Positions 18,282 through 27,177 of a DNA stretch of 64,000 bases are shown one piece after another. Origin of the DNA: Halodesulfovibrio sp. GTDB taxonomy: Bacteria; Desulfobacterota; Desulfovibrionia; Desulfovibrionales; Desulfovibrionaceae. How positions within the stretch are numbered: position 1 is the stretch's first letter; each line of letters opens with the position of its first letter. A program made the translations under genes and the position numbers. The notes beneath the pieces were generated by a model. The model did not search any database. It saw nothing but the letters and a program-made list of their open reading frames with translations, and had not been told where the DNA came from. The stretch covers positions 62,001 to 126,000 of the forward strand of contig NZ_JAOARI010000027.1 of the NCBI RefSeq assembly GCF_025210605.1, read 5' to 3'.

Positions 18282-18297
18282 TGGCATACTCCATGCT
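18282..18297 (+). promoter_or_regulatory. Sigma-54 (-24/-12) type promoter for frdC
   Basis: The bases TGGCATACTCCATGCT carry GG at 18283-18284 and GC at 18295-18296, exactly the 12-base offset of the sigma-54 consensus TGGCAC-N5-TTGCW, with TGGCA and TGCT matching. A dyad AAACAG-N10-CTGTTT at 18233-18254 just upstream could be an activator site. Transcription would begin near 18308, giving a leader of about 125 bases to the frdC ATG. The neighbouring NtrC-class regulator supports the call; it is not proven. Confidence 0.65.
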
Positions 18298-18434
18298 TTT
18301 ACCAGTACACAACGACCCATCTTAACGGGTTATCGTTCAACACTAACGGTACAGAAATAAGCAGAGCAAATTGAACACATTGAGAAAAACTTCTGTTGCA
18401 CTTCTGCACCACAAGTAACTGCTAAGGAGAGACC

Positions 18435-19088
18435 ATGGATGCTAGTACACTTACGCTACACGTAAGAAAAAACGGAGCCGGAGTCGGGCGTTTAGACGTC
18501 ATGCAAATGTTATCAGGGGTGCTTCTCATTCTTTTCCTCTGGGCACATTTAATGCTTGTATCGAGTGTTCTTATCAGCCCTAAGCTGATGGATGCCATCG
18601 CATGGTTCTTCGAAACCACGTACATGGCTCAGGTCGGTGGACCACTAATCGGGCTGCTTATTTTTGCTCATTTCCTTCTTGCAGCCCGTAAAATGCCTTG
18701 GCGCTCACAGGAAGCAAACGCTTTCGTCAAGCACAGCGTCATGATGCACCACAAAGATACTTGGCTTTGGCTTGCACAAGTTGGAACTGCTCTTCTTATC
18801 CTTATTATGGCTGCCACACACATGTGGGTAGTCCTTACAGATCTCCCTATCACCGCAGCCAAAAGTGCTGCCCGCGTCCAAAGCGGTATCTGGCTTCCAT
18901 TCTACCTTGTTCTACTCCCACTTGCCGAAATTCACGTTGGCATCGGGTTCTATCGTATTGGCGTCAAATACGGATACATCACTAAGGCAAACCGTAAATG
19001 GTATCAGCGGCTTGAAAATTACATGATGGGCGGCTTTATCACCATCGGTCTGCTTACACTTATCCGCTTTTTATTCCTTACGGTTTAA
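18435..19088 (+). CDS. frdC: Fumarate reductase/succinate dehydrogenase cytochrome b subunit
   Basis: Membrane anchor of 217 residues that carries the quinone site and two haem b groups (Wolinella-type di-haem family). Five hydrophobic segments are visible (about 24-48, 62-84, 112-136, 148-172 and 192-215). Candidate haem-ligand histidines fall in the helices at residues 38, 79, 129 and the EIHVGIGF segment. A strong AAGGAGAG site precedes the ATG. It is the first gene of the frdCAB-fumarase-malic enzyme operon, in the order typical of epsilon- and deltaproteobacterial enzymes that can run in either direction. Confidence 0.93.
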   Translation: MDASTLTLHVRKNGAGVGRLDVMQMLSGVLLILFLWAHLMLVSSVLISPKLMDAIAWFFETTYMAQVGGPLIGLLIFAHFLLAARKMPWRSQEANAFVKHSVMMHHKDTWLWLAQVGTALLILIMAATHMWVVLTDLPITAAKSAARVQSGIWLPFYLVLLPLAEIHVGIGFYRIGVKYGYITKANRKWYQRLENYMMGGFITIGLLTLIRFLFLTV

Positions 19089-19116
19089 CTGCCAACCAGA
19101 TTAACAGGATTATATC

Positions 19117-21012
19117 ATGCAAATTATTTATAGTGATTTACTCTGTATAGGCGCAGGGCTTGCCGGGGAACGCGTTGCTGTAGAAGCTGCTAAAGCCGGT
19201 TTTGATGTCACATGTCTTTCTATTGTTCCACCGCGTCGCTCTCATTCATCGGCTGCTCAGGGGGGAATGCAGGCGGCACTGGGTAACGCGATTATGGGTG
19301 ACGGCGACAACCCTGATATTCACTTTGCAGATACAGTAAAAGGTTCTGACTGGGGATGCGATCAGGAAGTAGCACGCATTTTTGCGGATACCGCTCCAAT
19401 TGTTATGCGAGAAGTTGCCCATTGGGGTGTTCCATGGAACCGCGTAGAAGCTGGCGTGCATACCTACTATAAAGGGGGTAAGCCGTTTGAAGCTGAAGAA
19501 AAGCGCGAAAAACATGGTCTGATTCACGCCAGAGCATTTGGCGGTACTGCTAAATGGCGTACGTGCTACACAGCAGATGGAACCGGACGCTCTGTTCTTA
19601 ACACTCTTGATTCGATGTGTTTACGATATGAAGTCGGCATTCACGACCGCACTCAGGCAGAAGCTCTTATTCATGACGGCGAAAACTGCCTCGGCGCAAT
19701 TGTACGCTGCCTAAAAACAGGTGAACTCAAAGCGTATCTTGCCACAGCAACACTTATCGCAACTGGCGGATATGGTCGAATCTACCGAGCAACAACTAAC
19801 GCTGTTATCTGTGATGGCGGCGGTCAGATTGCTGCCCTTGATACAGGTCTTGTTCCGCTGGGTAACATGGAAGCTATCCAGTTCCATCCAACCGGAACCG
19901 TTCCTACCGATATTCTTGTAACAGAAGGTTGTCGCGGTGATGGCGGTACACTTCTTGATGTTAACGAATACCGCTTCATGCCGGATTACGAACCGGAGAA
20001 AGCTGAACTGGCTTCCCGCGATGTTGTATCCCGTCGCATGCAGGAACACATCCGTAAAGGACTCGGCGTAAAGTCTCCATATGGCGACCACCTCTGGCTT
20101 GATATTCGTCATCTGGGTGAAAAACACATCACTACAAAACTCCGCGAAGTATACGATATTTGTACGAACTTCCTCGGTGTTAACCCTATTCACGATCTTA
20201 TTCCTGTTCGCCCTACGCAGCATTACTCCATGGGTGGCATCCGCACCAACAAAGACGGTGCAGCGTACGGCTTGAAAGGTCTGTTCTCAGCAGGCGAGTC
20301 TGCATGTTGGGACATGCACGGCTTCAACCGTCTAGGCGGAAACTCTCTTGCCGAAACTGTTGTAGCAGGTCGCTACGTGGGTAAAAAAATCGTCGAATTC
20401 TTGAAAGGTCACACTGTTGATTTCAAACAGTCTGCCATTAACGACGCTCACACTCAGGTCGCTGCACGTATCATGGAAATGACCAAGAGCAGCAGCAAGC
20501 AAGAAAGTGCTATTCAGCTGCGTGATGAAATGCACAGCACCATGATGGATAACGTAGGTATTTTCCGTAACGGTAAAGATCTGCAAAAAGCTGTGGATAC
20601 ACTTGATGAGCTTATTGAGCGCTCCAAAAACATCAAACTGCAAGGCACAGCAATCGGGTTCAACCCTGAAATCTCCCTTGCCCTCAGAATGCCGGGCATG
20701 CTCAAGCTTGCACAGTGCACAGCGTACGGCGCACTTCAGCGTACAGAATCCCGCGGCGCACATACTCGCGAAGATTTCCCAGAACGTAACGATAAAGAAT
20801 GGCTTAACCGCACTCTTGCGTACTGGAAAGAAGGCGAAACACGTCCTGAACTTACATATGAAGATGCTTCTCCATACTTTGAAATACCTCCAGGCGAGCG
20901 CGGATATGGCGGCGGTAAAATTATTACTGCTGACATTCCTGAAGAAAAGCTTCGTCTGCCGAAAAACGGTGCAGACGAAAAAAAAGCAAAACAGACAAAA
21001 AAAGCTAGCTAA
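19117..21012 (+). CDS. frdA: Fumarate reductase/succinate dehydrogenase flavoprotein subunit
   Basis: Catalytic subunit (631 residues) that interconverts fumarate and succinate on the cytoplasmic face. It shows the FAD-binding Rossmann motif GAGLAGERVAVEAAKAG, the covalent FAD attachment in RSHSSAAQGG with His43 (the same number as in Wolinella FrdA), the capping-domain HPTGTVPTDILVTEG and the active-site RPTQHYSMGGIRTN. The C-terminal tail is Lys-rich (KKAKQTKKAS). It lies 28 bases after frdC and 11 before frdB. Confidence 0.96.
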   Translation: MQIIYSDLLCIGAGLAGERVAVEAAKAGFDVTCLSIVPPRRSHSSAAQGGMQAALGNAIMGDGDNPDIHFADTVKGSDWGCDQEVARIFADTAPIVMREVAHWGVPWNRVEAGVHTYYKGGKPFEAEEKREKHGLIHARAFGGTAKWRTCYTADGTGRSVLNTLDSMCLRYEVGIHDRTQAEALIHDGENCLGAIVRCLKTGELKAYLATATLIATGGYGRIYRATTNAVICDGGGQIAALDTGLVPLGNMEAIQFHPTGTVPTDILVTEGCRGDGGTLLDVNEYRFMPDYEPEKAELASRDVVSRRMQEHIRKGLGVKSPYGDHLWLDIRHLGEKHITTKLREVYDICTNFLGVNPIHDLIPVRPTQHYSMGGIRTNKDGAAYGLKGLFSAGESACWDMHGFNRLGGNSLAETVVAGRYVGKKIVEFLKGHTVDFKQSAINDAHTQVAARIMEMTKSSSKQESAIQLRDEMHSTMMDNVGIFRNGKDLQKAVDTLDELIERSKNIKLQGTAIGFNPEISLALRMPGMLKLAQCTAYGALQRTESRGAHTREDFPERNDKEWLNRTLAYWKEGETRPELTYEDASPYFEIPPGERGYGGGKIITADIPEEKLRLPKNGADEKKAKQTKKAS

Positions 21013-21023
21013 GGAGAGTACGT

Positions 21024-21812
21024 ATGAGCCGTCGTCTACATATCGAAGTATTCAGATACAACCCGCTTGATCCAAATTCCGAACCACATATGCAGTCATT
21101 TTATGTAAATGAATATGACTCCATGACTCTGTTCATCGCACTTAACATTATCCGCGACGAACAAGACCCCACCTTGCAATTCGACTTCTGCTGTCGTGCA
21201 GGAATCTGCGGTTCCTGCGGCATGGTAATTAACGGCAGACCGGGTCTTGCGTGCCATACGCAAACCCGCGATCTGCCCGATCACATTGTCCTGCATCCAC
21301 TGCCTGTATTTAAACTCATCGGTGACCTTTCTGTTGATACAGGAACGTGGTTCCGCGATGCAGGTGCTCGTATTGAAGCGTGGGTTCACAACGACCACGA
21401 CAAGTTTGATGCAGAAGCAGAAGAAGTACGCATGGAAAACGATTTAGCAAACGAAATTTTCGAGCTTGATCGTTGCATAGAATGTGGCTGTTGCGTTTCT
21501 GCCTGCGGTACTGCCCGCATGCGTGAAGACTTCCTCGGTGCTACTTCCATCGCCCGCGTTGCCCGCTTCTACCTTGATCCGCGTGATGAACGAAACGAAG
21601 AAAATTACTATCAAGTCATCGGCAACGATCAGGGCGTATTCGGCTGCATGGGATTGCTGGGCTGTGAGGATGTTTGTCCTAAGCATATCCCGCTCCAAGA
21701 TCAGCTTGGCATCATGCGCCGTATGCTTGCCATCCATTCTGTAAAGGGAATCCTTCCAAAACGTGTTCTTGAAAAACTTCAACACAAAGGATGCTGCCAT
21801 GAAAGTCATTAA
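21024..21812 (+). CDS. frdB: Fumarate reductase/succinate dehydrogenase iron-sulphur subunit
   Basis: Electron-transfer subunit of 262 residues. The ferredoxin-like N-terminal domain carries the [2Fe-2S] ligands in CCRAGICGSCG and the Cys at 77. The C-terminal domain carries [4Fe-4S] CIECGCCVSACG and [3Fe-4S] CMGLLGCEDVCPK ligands. AAGGAGAG precedes the ATG. The 3' end overlaps the fumarase alpha gene by 14 bases, tying it to the fumarase genes. Confidence 0.96.
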   Translation: MSRRLHIEVFRYNPLDPNSEPHMQSFYVNEYDSMTLFIALNIIRDEQDPTLQFDFCCRAGICGSCGMVINGRPGLACHTQTRDLPDHIVLHPLPVFKLIGDLSVDTGTWFRDAGARIEAWVHNDHDKFDAEAEEVRMENDLANEIFELDRCIECGCCVSACGTARMREDFLGATSIARVARFYLDPRDERNEENYYQVIGNDQGVFGCMGLLGCEDVCPKHIPLQDQLGIMRRMLAIHSVKGILPKRVLEKLQHKGCCHESH

Positions 21813-22635
21813 GGCTGAACAGATTCATAATGCTGTTGTCGATTTGGTTTTACAGGCTGCACGCTATCTGCCGGAAGACGTAAAAACTGCCATCCGTGTT
21901 GCGCGCAACAATGAGACTTCCGAATCTGCAAAGGAAATTCTCGGTCAACTGCTGGAAAATGCTGATCTTGCAAAAGAATCCGGTCTCCCCCTTTGTCAGG
22001 ACACAGGCTTAGGTGTCTTCTATGTAGAAATCGGCAGCGACGTTCAGATAGAGGGCAATATTACAGACATCATTAATGATGCGATGATCGAAGGATACAA
22101 CAAAGGTTTGCTCCGTAAATCATCTTGCCATCCGCTCACCCGTAAAAACACCATGGACAACAGCCCTGCCGTTATCCACTACACACATGTTGCAGGCGAC
22201 AAGCTGAATATCAAACACATGGCAAAAGGTGGCGGTTCTGAAAACATGTCCCGCTGCACCATGCTTACTCCGGCTCAAGGCTGGGAAGGCATTAAAGAAT
22301 TTGTTGTGCGCCGTATGGCTGAAGCCGGTCCTAACCCTTGCCCGCCGACAATTGTCGGAGTCGGCATCGGCGGAACCTTTGACTTAGCGCCTGCACTTGC
22401 AAAAGAAGCGCTCTTCCGTCCTCTTTCTGCTGAAAACCCTGATCCTGAACTGGCAGCTATGGAAAAAGAATTGCTCGCTGAGATTAACCAGCTTGGCATC
22501 GGCCCTATGGGACTTGGCGGAAAAACAACTTGCCTTGGCGTAAAAATAGCCATGCACCCTTGCCACATCGCAAGCCTGCCGCTGGCAGTCAACGTTCAGT
22601 GTCATTCTTCCAGAATTAAGGAGGTTACACTCTAA
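21799..22635 (+). CDS. Class I fumarate hydratase, alpha subunit
   Basis: N-terminal half of a two-subunit, oxygen-sensitive [4Fe-4S] fumarase that interconverts malate and fumarate (278 residues). The ATG at 21799 is chosen because AAGG lies 8 bases upstream and the protein then starts KVIKAEQIHNAVVDL as in the family; the longer ORF would overlap frdB further. Conserved cysteines expected to hold the cluster are in PLCQDTGLG, MSRCTML and KTTCLGVK. It overlaps frdB by 14 bases and fumarase beta by one base. L-tartrate dehydratase has the same architecture, but the operon makes fumarase much more likely. Confidence 0.93.
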   Translation: MKVIKAEQIHNAVVDLVLQAARYLPEDVKTAIRVARNNETSESAKEILGQLLENADLAKESGLPLCQDTGLGVFYVEIGSDVQIEGNITDIINDAMIEGYNKGLLRKSSCHPLTRKNTMDNSPAVIHYTHVAGDKLNIKHMAKGGGSENMSRCTMLTPAQGWEGIKEFVVRRMAEAGPNPCPPTIVGVGIGGTFDLAPALAKEALFRPLSAENPDPELAAMEKELLAEINQLGIGPMGLGGKTTCLGVKIAMHPCHIASLPLAVNVQCHSSRIKEVTL

Positions 22636-23180
22636 TGGCTACCTACAATATGACAGCCCCGCTGAAAGATGAAGATGTCGCCAAACTGCATGCAGGTGAT
22701 GTGGTTAAACTCTCAGGTACTATCTACACAGCGCGCGATGCAGCCCATAAACGCCTTTGCGACATGCTGGATAACAATGAAGAGCTGCCTTTTGAACTAC
22801 AGGGCGCAGTAATCTACTACGTAGGTCCTAGCCCTGCCCCTGAAGGCAGACCTATCGGCTCGGCTGGTCCTACCACCAGCTACCGTATGGACACCTATGC
22901 TCCGCGGCTACATAGCCTTGGCGTTAAAGCAAGCGTTGGCAAAGGGAAACGCAGTCCGGAAGTGCGCAAAGCGTTGCAAGAACATACAGGTGTTTATTTT
23001 GGCGCAACAGGCGGTGCCGGGGCGCTCCTCTCCCAGTGCATTACCAGCGCCAAAATAATCGCATTTGAAGATTTAGGTCCCGAGGCAATTCGAGAACTGA
23101 CTGTCGATAACTTCCCGCTGCTTGTGGTGAACGACAGCTATGGTGAAGAGCAATACGCAAAACCGAACTTCGAATTTTAA
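22635..23180 (+). CDS. Class I fumarate hydratase, beta subunit
   Basis: C-terminal half of the two-subunit fumarase (181 residues), with the swivelling beta/alpha domain: GDVVKLSGTIYTARDAAHKR, YYVGPSPAPEG and the substrate-binding SAGPTTSYRMD. The ATG shares one base with the preceding TAA stop (TAATG), so translation is coupled to the alpha subunit. Confidence 0.94.
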   Translation: MATYNMTAPLKDEDVAKLHAGDVVKLSGTIYTARDAAHKRLCDMLDNNEELPFELQGAVIYYVGPSPAPEGRPIGSAGPTTSYRMDTYAPRLHSLGVKASVGKGKRSPEVRKALQEHTGVYFGATGGAGALLSQCITSAKIIAFEDLGPEAIRELTVDNFPLLVVNDSYGEEQYAKPNFEF

Positions 23181-23204
23181 CTCAACAAAAAAAGGAAAAA
23201 GATA

Positions 23205-24521
23205 ATGGCATTGTTCACTAAAGAAGAAGCCCTTGAGTATCATAAGCTTCCACGTAGAGGTAAAGTTGAAGTTATCCCTGTAAAGCCTTGCGGATCACAA
23301 AAAGACCTCTCCATGGCGTACTCACCGGGTGTTGCAGAAGCATGTAAAGCTATTCACTCTGACCCTGCTGCTGCTGCACTATATACAGGTAAATCCAACC
23401 TTGTTGCAGTTGTTTCCAACGGCACAGCGGTTCTTGGTCTCGGCAATATCGGTCCTCTTGCAGGTAAGCCGGTTATGGAAGGAAAAGGTGTTCTCTTCAA
23501 AACATTTGCAGATATCGACGTGTTTGACATCAACCTTGATGTCACCGACGCCGACGAACTCATCCGCATTGTAAAAGCTATGGAACCGACCTTCGGCGGC
23601 ATCAACCTTGAAGACATCAAGGCTCCTGAATGCTTCTACATTGAAGATGAACTTAAAAAAATGATGAATATTCCTGTGTTCCATGATGACCAGCACGGAA
23701 CAGCCGTTATCTCCGGTGCGGGTCTCATCAACGCATGTGAGATAACAAACCGTAAAATTGAAGATTTGAAAGTTGTTGTCGTAGGCGCAGGTGCTGCGGG
23801 TATCGCGTGTACAAAGTTCTACGTACAAATGGGTATCGACCCTCAAAACATCTTCATGTTTGATTCACGCGGCTTGATTCATAAGGGTCGTAATGATCTC
23901 AATCCATTCAAAGCTGAATTTGCTCAGGAAAAAGATTTAGGTTCTCTTGAGGAAGTTATTAAAGGAGCAGACTGCTTCCTTGGTCTTTCCACTAAAGGAC
24001 TTCTTTCTAAAGATATGGTTCGTTCCATGGCAAAAGACCCTGTTATCTTTGCAATGGCAAATCCTGACCCTGAAATCACCTATGACGACGCCAAAGAAGC
24101 CAGTCCTAACTGCATTATGGGCACGGGTCGCTCTGACTATCCTAATCAGGTGAACAATGTCTCCGGCTTCCCGTATATCTTCCGCGGTGCTCTTGATGTA
24201 GGCGCAACCATCATTAACGAAGAAATGAAAGTTGCCGCCGCACAATCACTTGCAGACTTAGCTAAGGAACCGGTTCCTAGCGAAATCTGCGATGCATACG
24301 GTGTAAAATCCCTTTCCTTCGGCATTGATTACATTATTCCTAAGCCTCTCGACCCACGCGTTCTTGAATGGGAAGTTCCTGCCGTTGCCCAGGCAGCAAT
24401 GGACACTGGCGTTGCAACAATGCCTATCCAAGACATGGAAGCGTATAAGCAAAGTCTCAAGCAACGTATATCCGCTTCTCACGAACGAATCGCCCCATTC
24501 GTAGCTAGTTACTACGACTAA
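23205..24521 (+). CDS. NAD(P)-dependent malic enzyme
   Basis: Oxidatively decarboxylates malate to pyruvate and CO2 (438 residues, the short bacterial form without the phosphotransacetylase extension). Motifs: catalytic [18 protein letters not shown], metal-binding [11 protein letters not shown] and [10 protein letters not shown], and nucleotide-binding GAGAAGIAC. It follows fumarase beta by 24 bases with an AAGGAAAAAG site. Together with fumarase and fumarate reductase it allows malate or fumarate to be split into an oxidised branch (pyruvate) and a reduced branch (succinate). Confidence 0.95.
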   Translation: MALFTKEEALEYHKLPRRGKVEVIPVKPCGSQKDLSMAYSPGVAEACKAIHSDPAAAALYTGKSNLVAVVSNGTAVLGLGNIGPLAGKPVMEGKGVLFKTFADIDVFDINLDVTDADELIRIVKAMEPTFGGINLEDIKAPECFYIEDELKKMMNIPVFHDDQHGTAVISGAGLINACEITNRKIEDLKVVVVGAGAAGIACTKFYVQMGIDPQNIFMFDSRGLIHKGRNDLNPFKAEFAQEKDLGSLEEVIKGADCFLGLSTKGLLSKDMVRSMAKDPVIFAMANPDPEITYDDAKEASPNCIMGTGRSDYPNQVNNVSGFPYIFRGALDVGATIINEEMKVAAAQSLADLAKEPVPSEICDAYGVKSLSFGIDYIIPKPLDPRVLEWEVPAVAQAAMDTGVATMPIQDMEAYKQSLKQRISASHERIAPFVASYYD

Positions 24522-24535
24522 TCAGTGCCACAGAA

Positions 24536-24565
24536 AACCGCCTGCAGCGGCAACTGCAGGCGGTT
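24536..24565 (+). terminator. Stem-loop between malic enzyme and transporter genes
   Basis: AACCGCCTGCAG and CTGCAGGCGGTT pair perfectly around CGGCAA. No T run follows, so it may be an RNA-stability or partial termination element separating the upstream operon from the transporter gene. Confidence 0.55.
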
Positions 24566-24630
24566 CCTGAAAGCGCGATGTCTGTTAAACAAACCGCGCA
24601 ATATCGTTCCCCCGTAACAGAGGATACGAC

Positions 24631-25983
24631 ATGAAAAAAATTATCACTATTCTAGCACTTATTGGAATCATCATCATTGCAGGCAGCTCATTTGCATTAG
24701 CTGCTGCTCCACCGGAAGCAGGACTGCTTGATGCCTATCTAACCCTCGGCATTCTGGTTATTGCCGCAATTCTGTTTTTCTCTGATATTATTCCGCTTCC
24801 TGTAACAGCAATGCTTGTTCCTGTTTCGCTGAGCATGCTGAACATTATTCCTGCAAAAGCTGCTTTTGCAAACTTCGGTAACAAATGGGTAGTTATTTTT
24901 ATGGCAATGTTTATTGTCGGTGAATCTACCTTTATCACCGGATTTGCAGATAAAATTGGTAAAGCTACGGTAAAGCTCTCCAAGGGCAGCGAAATTAGAC
25001 TGCTCGTACTTGCCATGTGCTCCGTAGGCGTACTCTCCGCATTTCTGTCTAACACAGGGACAACTGTTGTAGCTATTCCAATGATTATGGGCATGTGTGT
25101 TTCAGCAAACATACGCCCGAGTAAAATTCTTATGCCAGTTGCATTTGCAGCCTCTCTTGGCGGTACAATGACATTGGTCGGCACACCACCAAACGGTCTT
25201 GTTAACTCCGTTCTCGAAAAAATGGGACCTGCGGGTATCCAGCCGTTCGGCTTCTTTGAGTTCGCAAAGATCGGCAGTATCCTCTTTGTTGTCGGCATCT
25301 TATACTATACTTTCATCGGACACAAATTCCTTCCAGACAACACTGCCGAATGTGAACAGACAGAGATTGCAAAGCCTTCCCGTCCTGAAAAAATGTGGTG
25401 GTCGCTGCTTATATTCTTCTTTGTCGTCGTTGCCATGGCAACTAAAATTATGCCGCTGGTTACCGCTGCCATGCTTGGTGCATGTCTGGTAATTATCACT
25501 GGCTGTATTACAATGGAAGAGGCATACAAATCTGTAGACTGGACAACTATTTTCCTATTCGCAGGTATGCTCTCCATGTCCTCAGCAATGAAATCATCCG
25601 GCGCTGCACAGCTTATTGCCGACACAGTAGTTCATTATGTAACAAGTCCATATGCCCTGCTTGCCGTTGTCTGTGCAGTTACCGCGCTGGTTACAAACTT
25701 TATGTCTAACACTGCAACTGCGGCTCTTATGGCTCCGCTTGCTATTCCTATTGCAGTAAACAGCGGACTTTCCCCACTGCCATTGGTTATGGGTATTGCA
25801 ATGTCAGCCTCAGCTTGTTTCCTTACTCCGGTGGCAACCCCACCGAACACGATTGTACTCGGTCCGGGTAAATACACATTCAGCCAGTACGTTAAAGCTG
25901 GTTGGCCACTTCAGGTCATCAGTTTTGTAATAATTGTTGCCGTTGTTCCTCTGATCTGGCCATTCTATCCAGCAGGACAATAA
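24631..25983 (+). CDS. DASS-family (SLC13-like) anion/dicarboxylate symporter
   Basis: Integral membrane transporter of 450 residues and 10-12 hydrophobic segments. It carries the two family SNT motifs (SNTGTTVVAIP and SNTATAALMAP) and the paired GTPPNG and ATPPNT re-entrant loops that form the Na+ and carboxylate sites. Members carry C4-dicarboxylates, citrate or sulphate with Na+. The operon makes malate, fumarate or succinate the likely substrate. It lies 109 bases after the malic enzyme with a stem-loop between, and is followed by a terminator. Confidence 0.9.
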   Translation: MKKIITILALIGIIIIAGSSFALAAAPPEAGLLDAYLTLGILVIAAILFFSDIIPLPVTAMLVPVSLSMLNIIPAKAAFANFGNKWVVIFMAMFIVGESTFITGFADKIGKATVKLSKGSEIRLLVLAMCSVGVLSAFLSNTGTTVVAIPMIMGMCVSANIRPSKILMPVAFAASLGGTMTLVGTPPNGLVNSVLEKMGPAGIQPFGFFEFAKIGSILFVVGILYYTFIGHKFLPDNTAECEQTEIAKPSRPEKMWWSLLIFFFVVVAMATKIMPLVTAAMLGACLVIITGCITMEEAYKSVDWTTIFLFAGMLSMSSAMKSSGAAQLIADTVVHYVTSPYALLAVVCAVTALVTNFMSNTATAALMAPLAIPIAVNSGLSPLPLVMGIAMSASACFLTPVATPPNTIVLGPGKYTFSQYVKAGWPLQVISFVIIVAVVPLIWPFYPAGQ

Positions 25984-26058
25984 TGTTTAGAATGACCAGT
26001 GCAACGCAGCACCATCCTACAACCATAAAGAGTCTGAAGCCTCCGTAACACTTCAAAC

Positions 26059-26102
26059 AAAAAAAGCTCATCTTGCAGCAAGGGTGAGCTTTTTATTTTT
26101 TC
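26059..26102 (+). terminator. Terminator after the DASS transporter
   Basis: AAAAAGCTCA and GTGAGCTTTTT form the stem, followed by ATTTTTT. A-rich flanks on both sides allow it to serve the convergent gene at 26145 as well. Confidence 0.85.
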
Positions 26103-26144
26103 CAAACAGGAAATTGCACCGTAGAATCAGGTTTGCGACTTATA

Positions 26145-26822
26145 TTACAACTCGAATATGCGCTTTTTAACAGGCACGGAAGCTACAGCAACAGAGACTG
26201 AAGCTGGCATAGGGGTAACTTTTACGGAGTCAGTAGCTGGAATCGAGACAGAAATATCTGCTGGTACTTCTACAGGAATACTTTCGCCATTAGCTTGAGC
26301 TTCAGCAACACGGCGTTCATAGGCTGCCTGCCGGTCTGCATTATGAACCATTTTGCTTTCATTCTGGCGCATGATTTCGCTGATATCACGAACACCTGCT
26401 TTATCTGCCATTGCTTTCACCGCTGCTGCACGCTCTTCACGGCTGGCTTTAACACTATCCTGACTCACATTTGCAGCTAACAAGCTTGCCATTCCTGCAA
26501 GCTTACTTGCCTGGATACTTTTATTTGCTTTGTGCTTCGCCAGCATAGCCTTTGCGCCTCTGGATAACACAACGTCTTCCTTGGCAAACAAGTTAGAAAT
26601 AGAGCCAGCATTTTTTTCCTCCATTTCAGCACGTCTGGCAGAAACGGATCGTGAAGAAGCCGGAGATACATTGTGATCCAGCATGGCAACCGAACCATGT
26701 AATAGATCTTGCTGGTTCTCCAATAACGCTTTTTGAGACTTCTCAGCAAGCTGTTCCATCTGTTCTTTAAGTACTTCTGAAAAGACTTTTGCGTTACTTT
26801 CTAGCATTCCGATCAGCTGCAT
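26145..26822 (-). CDS. Unknown Ala-rich, largely helical protein
   Basis: I do not recognise this 225-residue protein. It has no signal peptide or membrane segment. Residues 1-175 are strongly helical and rich in Ala, Lys, Glu and Gln with coiled-coil character (VLKEQMEQLAEKSQKALLEN). Residues 180-220 are a Pro/Val/Ser-rich linker (VEVPADISVSIPATDSVKV) ending in the basic VKKRIFEL. It stands alone, convergent to the transporter. A structural or regulatory role is possible but there is no direct evidence. Composition looks native. Confidence 0.65.
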   Translation of the reverse strand: MQLIGMLESNAKVFSEVLKEQMEQLAEKSQKALLENQQDLLHGSVAMLDHNVSPASSRSVSARRAEMEEKNAGSISNLFAKEDVVLSRGAKAMLAKHKANKSIQASKLAGMASLLAANVSQDSVKASREERAAAVKAMADKAGVRDISEIMRQNESKMVHNADRQAAYERRVAEAQANGESIPVEVPADISVSIPATDSVKVTPMPASVSVAVASVPVKKRIFEL

Positions 26823-27177
26823 AATACCCTCACATAGATAGTCATTCTTCTATCTATATATCGGACAACGCTACAAACACTTTAAGTAACTATCTAATTT
26901 TTATAAAAAAACACTTTGAACTTTAAACAAAACACAATTCATCACAGTACGACTTGGTTAGGTAAATCAGCTGCGCTCCGCTAACAATGGCAGCTTGCAG
27001 GGAAAGTATCAGCAGCAGAAGCACCTTCAAACAGCAACGAGCCTATTCATACATTTTCTCATCAGACAAACTCAACATTTTGTCTGATGCCGTTCTGGAC
27101 CAAAAGGCATAGAGACATCCTATACGGTGGCATGCAATCGCTATTGCATATGCCCAAGCACTAAACCGGACAACACA
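26823..27177. other. Divergent intergenic region with a strong dyad
   Basis: These 355 bases separate two divergent genes. They contain a perfect 11-bp inverted repeat CATCAGACAAA / TTTGTCTGATG at 27060-27070 and 27079-27089 with an 8-base loop, about 90 bases before the kinase start. It could be an operator or a leader hairpin. Bases 26830-26930 are AT-rich and likely hold the promoter of the minus-strand gene. Confidence 0.55.

Larger units (their letters stand above)
17170..18434. other. Long non-coding block with repeats before the frd operon
   Basis: These 1,265 bases contain no believable gene; ORFs here are short and run through repeated GC-rich sequence. The block holds two long and one short copy of a composite repeat, an isolated terminator-like hairpin (17645-17679) and a G/A-T-rich element around 17537-17582 (GAAAACTTTGAAAAGTTTTC). 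The last 340 bases are an AT-rich promoter region for frdC. Confidence 0.75.
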
